Of a DNA stretch of 64,000 nucleotides, positions 55,397 through 64,000 are shown one piece after another. The notes beneath the pieces were generated by a model that had not been told where the DNA came from, did no database searches, and saw only the letters and a program-made list of their open reading frames with translations. Positions within the stretch are counted from its first letter, which is position 1; the number at the start of each line of letters is the position of its first letter. The DNA is from Eretmocerus hayati (lineage: Eukaryota > Arthropoda > Insecta > Hymenoptera > Aphelinidae): positions 97,446,976 to 97,510,975 of the forward strand of contig CM056742.1 in assembly GCA_029851415.1 (NCBI GenBank). Direction: 5' to 3'. Both the position numbers and the translations under genes were made by a program.

Positions 55397-58062
55397 CCTT
55401 TTCCCCCATTGAATCCTGAGTTTTTTGACCTTTGTCTCATCATGAACTATGGCTCTTGGAGTGCAAAAATCTAATTTTAGGACCCATCTGTAGTAGTCCA
55501 TCTGAATCTTTTCTAGCTCTTGCTGCTCCACCCATCCCCAAATTTCCACACCATATTCCATGACACTCCTGACTAAATACTCGAAAAGCTTCTTTCTCCT
55601 CCTAAAATCATTCTTACAAAATCTCTCCCCAATTCCCCAAGTCTTCCTTGCCGCTACAATGCCTTTTCTTTGTCTGTCAGCTATGTGATGTTTGAAGTTT
55701 CCTGCACTGTTGAAGATAAATCCCAGATATTTGAAAGTTTTCACCTCTTCGAGTTGCTCTTTGTCCCATTTCCACTTCTCCAATCTACTATTTCTCCCCC
55801 TATTGAACACCAAGATCTTGGTTTTCTCAACACTCAGTACTAACGATCTTTCTTTCAAAAATTTTCTTAGCGTATCCAACATATCCAACATGGCCTCCCT
55901 ATTCTCTGCCAGTAAAACTAAATCATCTGCATAGGCCAGGGACCAAATTCTCTTGTTTTCTATCTTCACCCCTCCTATATTCCTCTCCTCAAATTCTTTC
56001 TCCAGTCCTGCTATGTAGATGCAGAAAAGTAGAGGACTTAACACACACCCCTGCCTCAACCCCTTGCCTTTCCAAAACTCCTCTGTCAGCTCCTCTCCTA
56101 CCCTCACCTTTACCTTTGTCTCTTGATATAATTCCTTGATTCTTTCTATCAAATATCTACTGATTCCTGCCTTTTCCATAATACTCCACAATTTTTTCCT
56201 ATCCACTGAATCAAACGCCGCTTTCAGGTCGACAAAAGCCGCGTACAATTTTTTCTTTTTCAATTTTGCTCTCTGCACCAGATGATTCAGGATGTAGATA
56301 TTATCTATTGTTGACCTGCCTTTTCTGAATCCAGCTTGCCCTTCTGGTAATAAGCCAAGCATCTCCACTTCCTCCTCTAGCTTTCCTCTGATAATTTCGC
56401 AATACATTTTTAGCACGGCCGTAAGCAGCGAGATTCCTCTGTAATTATTAGTTACTTCCTCGTCACCCTTCTTGAAGAGGGGAACTATGATGGCAGTCAT
56501 CCAATCCTCAGGAATTCCTTCTCCTTGCCACACGTCTTCCAAAATTCTGATTAACTCCCTTTTCAACCCTTGCCCTGCGTAGATCCACACTTCACTAGGA
56601 ATCTCATCTATACCAGTTGCTTTCTTCTTTCTGAGTGATCTCCAAGCTTTTTTGATATCTACTGATTCCAGCTGCTCCTTTTCTTCTTCCCCTTCTACAG
56701 TTCTTCTCGCCTCTCCAGTAACTTTGGTGTCCGAGCCCTCAAGTAAATTCCTGAAGTGTGTTCTCCATTGCTCATTTCCAATATGATTCTCCACTCTCCT
56801 TCTCTTCACTCTGTACTTGTTCAGGAATTTCCACACGTCGCTTTCATTTTTTATCTGTTTCAGTTCTTCTTCTTCCCTCTCTTTGAATTCTTGTTCCTTC
56901 CTTTTGCATAGATTTCTCCATTCGTTCCTCTTCTTCAGATAAACCTCCTTCTGTCCATATCCCTCTTTCCATTTTCTGTAAGCTATTCTGCTGATCCTTT
57001 TCGATTTTCCACACTCTTTGTCCCACCATCTTTTCATTCCCAGTCTCCACTTCTTCCTTGTTCTTGGTTCCCTTGTATTAGCGGTTTCCCTTATCAGCTG
57101 TTTCATCATTTCCCACCTCTCTCGAACACTTCCCTCCAGTTCATTCATCTCACTCGTTGCCTCAGAAAAGTTCTGAATGTCTTCAATGGTCCATGTGAAT
57201 ATCTTCTTTCTAGGTCTGTGCATACCCTTTATCCCTGAGTCCTCATCCTTCCAAACCATCTCCGTTTGTCCAGACTCTATGAATACACTGATTGGCGCAT
57301 GGTCTGATTCTATTCGCTCCTCCACTTCGAATCTTCCTACTGACTCCAGCGTTTCACTGTTGACAATGACATAATCAATGACTGTGCTCCCTCTAGCACC
57401 GATAAATGTGTATTCACCCTCCTCATCCCCCTCATGAGATCCATTCAGAATTTTCCAACCTTTCCTACTCATAAAATTTACCATATTCTTACCTTCGTTA
57501 CTGCATGTCTTATCCTTACTTTTCCTCCTTGCCTCTTCACCATCATTCACAACATGACCTTCCTCTCCGATTCTTATGTTGAAGTCTCCTCCAATAATGA
57601 GCCTTCCCTCTTGGAGGAAATCCAAATCCTCCCAGACCTTCCAAAACTTTTCTGCTTCGCCTGCGTTGTACACTGACCACACATTCCATTTACCTTCCTC
57701 TGAACTGATAGCTGTTCTTATCAAACCTCTTTCTACTTGTTCCACTGCTTCAAATCCGCTGCTGCACCACTCCTTTTTCACTCCTATTAGGAAACCTCCC
57801 TTTGCTCTTCCTTTCCTATGTTCCCTTGTTGCTGGGATGATGTGCCAATGGAAGCCGCCGGGCAGTTTACTCTCTAGACCTTGTACATCCTTGCTTTCCA
57901 CCCACGTCTCCGACAAGCTGACAAAATCTGATCCTTCTATGAATTTCCACACATCCAGATCCTTGCTCATGAGACCAGCAATATTCCAGAACGTAAATTT
58001 CCTTACCTGATCTACATACTTAGACCCATATACTTCCCTTTGGGTTGCATCTCTCCATTCCT
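55397..58062 (-). pseudogene. LINE ORF2: AP endonuclease and reverse transcriptase (inverted segment)
   Basis: About 858 residues from the ATG at 57970 belong to the element; the remaining 178 residues of the open frame are flanking DNA. The frame is also open upstream to about 58062 with FTFWNIAGLMSKD, the usual endonuclease opening, so 57970 is probably an internal Met. Endonuclease motifs: SLSETWVE near residue 20, GGDFNIRIG near 126, SDHAPIS near 222. Reverse transcriptase: GYRGISLL-like NNYRGISLL, YAAFVDLKAAFDSVD, GLRQGCVLSPLLF and the catalytic SLAYADDLVLL near 675. No RNase H is visible. ORF2 lacks its C-terminus because of the 5' inversion, so it cannot make a full protein. This general type is common in insects; the clade was not settled. 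Confidence 0.92.
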
Positions 58063-58065
58063 GGT

Positions 58066-58275
58066 CTAAACAAAATTTGTACCATCATTATCCCCTTGCC
58101 TTTGCTCTAGCGTCCTCTTCATATCGATTTCCATTTTCAGCTTTTCTTCCCACCTTCTCCACCCACCTTTGTACCACACCTTGCCTTGACCTATCTTCAG
58201 ATTCCATCCCTCGCTTTTCTTTTCCTTTACCCATTTGTTGATTTCTTCTTGCACTTTTCTTTCTTCGTATGACAA
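58066..58275 (-). pseudogene. LINE sequence upstream of ORF2 (inverted segment)
   Basis: A 69-codon, highly charged frame (VQEEINKWVKEKKSEGWNLK) lies upstream of ORF2 and ends in another reading phase just before it. It is the 3' part of ORF1 or the N-terminal part of ORF2 after a frameshift. Its 5' end is cut at the inversion joint near 58280, so more upstream sequence is missing. Confidence 0.6.
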
Positions 58276-58280
58276 ATCAT

Positions 58281-58660
58281 TTTAACTGAGGGAGGCGAAA
58301 TACAACCCTAACTTCAAAGAAATCAGGACAGAAGAAATGCCGAAGTACCTAAAAGAACCTAAGAATGGGGTGCAAATAGATGTAATAGCAAGACTGCGAT
58401 GTGGTAATTTTGAGGAGAATAATAAATATTGGTTAGAAGAAAGACTCAGAGTGTGCAAATTATGTAAAAGTAGGGGAGGGTCTTTGCAACATTTGATTCA
58501 GGACTGTGGCAAAGCAAGAGAATGGACGAGAGATTTGCCTGGGGGAGACAGTGAAGAAAAGATGAGGTTCCTACTAAGTGAGATAGGGGATAGCAAAGTA
58601 AGCAAGATAGGAAAAAGAATTGAAATGGAAATTAATAAGATAGAAAGGTTAGAAAAATAA
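58281..58660 (+). pseudogene. LINE ORF2 C-terminal zinc-finger segment (direct segment)
   Basis: The frame opens at the joint (LREAKYNPNFKEIRTEEMPK) without a start of its own, ATG at 58337 being internal. RLRCGNFEENNKYW precedes CKLCKSRGGSLQHLIQDC, a C-x2-C-x8-H-x4-C finger usual at the C-terminus of this kind of LINE ORF2. It ends at a natural stop, followed by about 1.07 kb of 3' UTR. Confidence 0.85.
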
Positions 58661-59730
58661 GGTACAGTGCGCGTGCAGCAGAGGTAGAGCCGTCAGAGGA
58701 TGGATGTATGAAGGATGGGTGAGTGTGTATATATGTACAGATAAGGAATGATATGTATTGGAGTGCTGGTGAACACATTCATGTATACTCTAGTTCTAAT
58801 TAGTGTAAGGTTAGTTGCAAGCTCTCAAGATGTAAATACGTAAAGGAGTAGTAGGGGAAAGGGGAGGGCTGAAAGAAGGAGAAACGCTAAAATCGAGTTA
58901 CGTTCTCATGCTTAGAGTACATACACTTTTTTCTGTTTTTTTTTTGTTTTTTGTTTTTTTTTTTTTTTTTTTTTTCTTTTCTTTTCTCTCTCTCTTTTTG
59001 CTTGGGCTTGTATTTTTTAGGGCCTTGGATTGTATATGTCAGGCTCTTGGCAGTCGTGGAGGCTGAAAACTAGGCAAGATAAGTGATACTGTTCCAGTCA
59101 GGCTGGGCTCAGACCTGCCGGCAGGTCCTGCCACAGGTTTGGTCTTTTGGGGTAAAATCCCATCATCTTGTCAGAGTGAGTGACACTCTGTGTAAAAAGC
59201 TTGAATTTGCCCGTTCGGTAAATTACAATAAGTCAACAAGAGCGATGCCTGATCACAGTCCTCGCTCGGTGAAGATCAGCATGGTAAGGCTAAGAAAGAG
59301 CAAAACATCCGTACGCCACGCGAGAGTAGTACGCGCAGGGCCGAAAGGGAGAGAGCCACATTAAGCTTCAAAGCGTGTACGATCAAGGACAGCAAAATCC
59401 TGGAGGAAGCAATCCACAAGTGCCAAGGCGTTTCTCCCTCTAGTATCTAGGATCTTGATTGATCAATTTCTTGTTAAATTAAGTTCTGTAGGTGCTATAT
59501 TTAGGGGAGGTTTCTACGTCACATGAAGGGAAATACCTTCACAAAGATCCGGAATGGCTGAAGCAATCGTCTTATAGACATTAGAATCATAACGGTGAAG
59601 ACTTTAGTTTTTTATATTTAGATAATAAGCTGGTTTGGAAAGTATGTGTGCGGGTTAAGGTCTACATGTGTACACCAAGTCCATTTCTGGGCCTTAAAGG
59701 CTGAAATAAATAAATATCTATCTATCTATC
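58661..59730 (+). other. LINE 3' UTR and tail
   Basis: Noncoding. It includes a long T-rich run at 58928-58983. It ends in GGCTGAAATAAATAAATA(TCTA)n at the target duplication, a microsatellite-type tail instead of plain poly(A). AATAAA-like signals lie at 59705-59714. Confidence 0.75.
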
Positions 59731-59743
59731 TATTTACAAAGGC

Positions 59744-61315
59744 GGGCCTATCGATCTGCCCCTCGAGACATACACATGATGGCTCGAATTCATCTGAAGC
59801 TGTTTCAATTTAACTCTCGGTGACACGAGATTTTCGATTCATTTCAAACTTCAGCAAATTAAAATGTGGTGGCGGCGTGACGGACATTTGATGAGTTTTG
59901 ACTGTATTACCCCTCGAATAACGACAGTGAGCTGATTTCACAACATCTCGAAAAGATTTTCGAATGTACTCCTTACTGGCAGTGAGCTTCTGCTACTACG
60001 TTCATGAGTCACGGAAGGTCCCTGACGGAATAAACGCCTGGTCACTAGGCCGCGTGGAAATGGTCGTTCTGTCCATCAAACAGAGTGACAAAAATGTCTA
60101 GACTAGATCAGCTGTCGGTCTGTGGCCTTCATAATTTTAATTTACTTTGTTCATATTTGTTGTAATGTGTACCTAACAAGATTCTGCCGGGTACCGATAA
60201 CGGGGTTAGATTTATAGTCTCCATGACTCGTGCTAACGTTCTATTGAATGAATTGTTTGAAGATCCGGGTAAACTATATTTCCTTGAATTTTTTGATGGA
60301 GAATTCGCAAAAATAATGGCATATTCATCTCAAAAATACTCAAATTACGTCAAATTTCATAAACGTGACGATATTTTTACACAAATACTACTATTATTTG
60401 CAAAACTGAACAAATTTCTATCGAATTGCACCAAAATTGTTACAAGTAATTATACATTTTAGTTCCCCCGGACTATACTCCGAGAGTACTGAAATGCGTA
60501 CTAATCGCACAAAACGAAAGAAAAAAAACTTGATCAATATTTCCCCGGCCTAAGCATGGGGTGTGACAATTTGCGAAAGATTGTTATATATAAAAAATAG
60601 CCTTTCATTTTTCTGACTGTCAGACATTGCCTATTGAGACTTCTGATACTGCAAGTTCAATCACTTGCTTGAGTCTGAATGCGTAACATTCATTTGAATA
60701 AGTGTGAGAAAGACAGAAGTATATTATCTGTAATGTGAGTAATAAGGTTTAGGCATTGTGTGTGTATTGTGTGAACTATATGTGCAGCAACGAATAATAA
60801 GAGAAACCAACGAACTGACCAATAACTCACTATAGTCTATATGTGCTATATATATGCCTTCAAAATCAATTACATTGATTTTGATGCATGAATTAATCGC
60901 AATATTTTTGTTTGCAGCTTATCCAGATGAGCTCGTTGTCGAGATACACGCGTGACTTTCCTCGTTTTATATATTCCGTAGGTACACTGTTTCCACGACA
61001 GAGCTTATGCACAGCTTTCCGAGAAGTCAACAAACACGATGTATCTCGGCAATGTCTCTGTGTACTGACAGAATTGATTCTATTGCTCGGACTTTCGAAA
61101 TACAGAGTCAATGTACCTCGTCTGTTCGAGCTTTGAAAGTATAATTTTGAGTCGACTATGTTACAGATAGACGGTTTGTGATTTTGACATCACACTTATT
61201 TAATGAATACATTTATACATCATAAGAAGAAACTTTTCATGAGAAATCCCCTTTTTCGAATGATTTTTCAACCGAAATAAAAGTGAATTTTATGTAGGTT
61301 TGGTCCTGGCCAGGG
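59744..61315. other. Gene-free stretch
   Basis: No gene recognised. The open frame at 60223-60462 (plus) is AT-rich and has no recognisable domain. Confidence 0.4.
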
Positions 61316-61342
61316 GTACCATTTGCGAGGTTGGGGTATGTA

Positions 61343-61382
<40 letters not shown>

Positions 61383-62229
61383 AGCAAACGAGTGGCGTAG
61401 AATATTATTCGGCACTGGATCTCAGCTTGGCTGCTTCCTCTCGGACGTCCGAATATACTCACGTTTTTGCTGCTTGGATCGATTGAAATCCTCGTACTTT
61501 CAATCGATCGATCGGGGACTGGAACTTTGGGAATACGGCACTCTAGCTGTTCAATGCTAAAAGAGCATTCTACGGCCGCAAGTTACTCATATCAAAAACT
61601 ATAAGCAACTAAAAATGCACAATAATTAAAGAATAAATGAATAAAGCATGAAATCGGTCGATTTCATCGGTTATGCGATTCCATCGATCAAATCACTTAT
61701 TCTCAGGCATTTTACGAGTAAATCATATGTATGTTAGCTCGTTTTGTTCGTAATTGATTCTATTACTCGATTGAACCGTGAAACATGATAACGCCATCGC
61801 CTGAAACGAGTATTTGATCGATGTATAGCTAAATTTTTAATATCGATATCAAAAATTATATCACGCAGAAATTCGTTCTACTGGCTCCAAATAATTTTGT
61901 TATAGCATGAATTTTAGTGATTCTTGTGCATGATGATCGTATATAAGTGGCTTCATGTATATAAGAATTTATTACCAAAGGAAGGCCTGAAAATATTAAA
62001 AATAATTCTGGGAAATAATTTATCGGGTATTTTCTCATGAAAAGAGTTTGGTTCGTGTGACCCTGATTTTATTCCTATAACTTTACAATGATTCGAAATT
62101 CACTTTGAAATCTGATTTTACACAATTCAAAACCACGATCTCGATCGTGTACATAGAATTGTAAATTTATGATGATTTCTGGTCTCTTAGTATAATCGAC
62201 GTCGTGACTCTCATCCTCGATCTGACTTG
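61316..62229 (+). repeat. Dispersed repeat R2, copy 2
   Basis: Direct copy of 51951-52755. It differs by a longer AT run (61345-61379) and an extra ~90 bp at about 61619-61709. It is cut at 62229 by the LTR of a retroelement. Confidence 0.9.
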
Positions 62230-63297
62230 TGTGGCGTCCCAGACGACGCAACAGTTGAAATAATATTTCTCAACGTTGAGAAATATTATTTCGACTTGAT
62301 CAGCAGGGAATGAATAAGCAGGTCAGTAAATCAGCAGAATCAAAGCATTAGCCAGTAACTGGATGTTACACATGTTACATGTAACATGTGTAACAGACCA
62401 TGAGAAATTCAACAAAGAGCTCTGCCATCATTGTAACACATGTGTTACATGTGTTACAATCGAAAGTAGAACACTTTCAAAATCATTTTTTCAGTCGAAT
62501 CATCAAAATTAACTTGTGTCCGCACGTATAAATTGGAACAACAACATTCATTCTTCGATTTAGTCTGTGACAAAGCTCTGCCCGGTAGTGGGCTACGTAC
62601 GTCTCAAAATTCACTTAACCACTCACCTAAGTGCGCGTAGAGAACGCACGAAAAAGTCAAGTTAAAAGTGCGGACACGTAAGCTTGATCTGATCCCGTCG
62701 AGAAGTAGGCCGACGTTATCCGCCTCAGCTGTAAAGGGCCAGCTCCGAATCTGCTCTCACCTGCTTATCAGTTCCTGCCTCGAAGAATATCATCTCTCCA
62801 GTAGTTCTGTAAGTTCGTCTAATTTCAAGTCACGCAAATTGTATTTAGATATTAAGGTTCTATATTTTGTTCAAGACATTATAATTTGGTTTAAATAAAT
62901 CCAAAACTCATTTGCTAATTATACGCTATTATTTTCTGGAGATTTTACAATCGAATATTTCATCCATATTGAAACTATTAAAGTCAAATTTATCATTTCT
63001 AAAGATCCAAATTCAATCAATTATTACTTCTGAAATCTACATTCCAAATTCCTGAAATCACTTCAATCATTTCTTTAAAACTACAATTCATTTGATCCAA
63101 TTTTGATGAACAAATATCTCTCAATCTGGAATATTCATACGCAACCAGAGACCAGCAATATATATATACATCCAGTCGGAAGCCTCAACGCGATAACAGA
63201 GAATAGGTAAGTGCAACTGGGCAGTCCGCCCGTAAGCTGTTCACACGAACTCAAATAATTTATTTGTTACCCCGAGCCCTCCGCTCGGGTCATAACA
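62230..63297 (+). mobile_element. 5' LTR of a gypsy-like retroelement
   Basis: The LTR starts TGTGGCG where R2 copy 2 ends, and finishes ...CATAACA, just before a primer binding site. TATAAA lies at 62527-62532 and AATAAA at 62894-62899. Three perfect palindromes occupy the upstream part: 62257-62292 (36 bp), 62364-62395 (32 bp) and 62432-62449 (18 bp); the last two share TGTAACA/CACATG words. Length 1068 bp. Confidence 0.8.
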
Positions 63298-63300
63298 TTT

Positions 63301-63318
63301 TGGCATCCCTTGTGGGGA
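63301..63318 (+). other. Primer binding site
   Basis: TGGCATCCCTTGTGGGGA begins 3 bp after the LTR end. A TGG start is expected for pairing with a tRNA CCA end. The particular tRNA could not be decided. Confidence 0.6.
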
Positions 63319-63458
63319 ACAGTTTTAGTTGCACATAACTCTTCTCACTCCCAAGTTCAACACACTGGAACTATCGACCTCATTTACCGACTCAAACATA
63401 TCTCCTGATTGTGACACACCTGACAGACACGCCGGTCAACTACACCGACTGTTAATAA

Positions 63459-64000
63459 CGATGTGCTGATCCCGCACTTTCTCACATCCAATTCGCCACT
63501 GCCAGTCATGGCTCTGAACGAATTTTTTCTAAAGATGCGATGATACCACATCTCACAAGATGGAATTCCCAATTTTTTGATCTAGACCTGCCAATATTTG
63601 AAGGCTATAATATTGACCCACATTTTTTCATACAAAAAATCACAGAAGCAAAATCTATCACTACTTGCGAAGAAAATTTATTAGTAGACTTTATTCTTAG
63701 CCATCTTTTTGGACCAGCATATCATGCATTCAAAAACTTCCGAATCTCCACAGTAAACGACATTGTGGAACACATAGTAAAGTGTTTCTTATACACCCCA
63801 TTTTTCGAGAAATATTGCCAAAAATTACTAGATTGTGGTCTAAAGCTCAGTTATGATCGTGATGCAAACTACGAAAGGCTATTCTCAATCCTTGAAGATG
63901 CTTACTACATTCTTACAAGTACTCACTTTTCATTTGACCCAGTATACTACCAACTTTATAAAAATCTCGATGAAATTGGCAAAAGTTTTTACTTTAGCAA
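63459..64000 (+). CDS. gag of the LTR retroelement, running off the window
   Basis: The frame is open from 63459 to the window end (first in-frame ATG at 63540). DLPIFEGYNIDPHFFIQKI and the later LLVDFILSHLFGPAYHAF match the opening of gypsy/errantivirus-type capsid domains, which form the particle shell. No stop or frameshift is seen in the visible ~155 codons after the ATG, unlike the older gag at 5128-7518. The gap of about 220 bp from the primer binding site is a normal leader length. The start is uncertain because the frame opens before the ATG. Confidence 0.75.

Larger units (their letters stand above)
55384..59743. mobile_element. LINE insertion with 5' inversion (twin priming) and 13-bp target duplications
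   Basis: TATTTACAAAGGC stands at 55384-55396 and 59731-59743. Between them, 55397-~58280 holds the 5' part of a LINE on the minus strand and ~58281-59730 the 3' part on the plus strand, ending AAATAAATAAATA(TCTA)n. That is the classical twin-priming structure: one insertion event, inverted 5' segment, flanking duplications. The inverted segment's left end stops right after GKRA in the C-terminal part of ORF2. The direct segment starts a short way further along the same protein, so a small stretch was lost at the internal joint. Confidence 0.93.

Noticed and set aside
55692..58010. Plus-strand ORFs at 55692, 57177, 57434 and 57576
   Set aside because: All are shadows of the LINE ORF2 on the minus strand.

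Overview
The window is about 37-38% GC by eye. It is packed with overlapping eukaryotic mobile elements and has no convincing host protein-coding gene. The element types (a Polinton/Maverick, a Tigger/pogo-like transposon, an R1-like and a second non-LTR retrotransposon, gypsy-like gag genes, TA-flanked MITEs, higher-order satellite DNA) fit an arthropod nuclear genome. The style of the LINE suggests an insect, perhaps a hymenopteran; that last step is inference.

Layout. 1-7.5 kb: a TA-flanked MITE (1313-2161), then the remains of an LTR retroelement (LTR end, primer binding site, decayed gag, polypurine tract) with a Tigger-like transposon inserted 10 bp after the primer site. 7.5-12.3 kb: gene-free DNA with short inverted repeats and two clusters of a TGCGCAAA word. 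12.3-19.7 kb: two abutting satellite arrays, a ~245-bp monomer in 6-7-mer higher-order units and a ~165-bp monomer. 20.5-23.3 kb: a dispersed repeat interrupted by a foldback element carrying tRNA-Ser-like sequences. 24.6-26.6 kb: a 5' fragment of an R1-like LINE. 27.5-35.3 kb: MITEs, a second tRNA-bearing palindrome and a 241-bp retroposed insertion with a 14-bp target duplication.

36.36-48.07 kb is an almost fully delimited Polinton: AG...CT ends, ~488-bp terminal inverted repeats and a 6-bp target duplication (GTAGAG). It sits in a second copy of the dispersed repeat seen at 20.5-23.3 kb, whose copy there is the empty site. It carries a packaging ATPase, a parvovirus-type phospholipase A2 protein, a pX-like small capsid protein, an adenain-type protease, a penton-like protein, protein-primed DNA polymerase B and an integrase with chromodomain. 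Most are broken by stops or frameshifts. No double-jelly-roll major capsid gene was found. The right third holds an unrecognised tandem family of seven ~357-bp modules, the most unusual feature here.

48.5-51 kb holds a second, separate Polinton integrase fragment split by a 160-bp MITE, beside a long inverted repeat. 55.4-59.7 kb is a LINE with the signature of twin priming: its 5' part is inverted, its 3' end is direct, and 13-bp target duplications flank the whole. 51.95-52.76 and 61.3-62.2 kb are direct copies of one repeat; the second is cut by an LTR retroelement whose 1068-bp LTR, primer site and gag start run off the window end.

The pieces do not form a host pathway. They record nested insertions. 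The Polinton genes would together have made a self-replicating, virion-forming element; as seen they are decayed, apart from the phospholipase A2, the protease and some of the tandem modules, whose frames are open.
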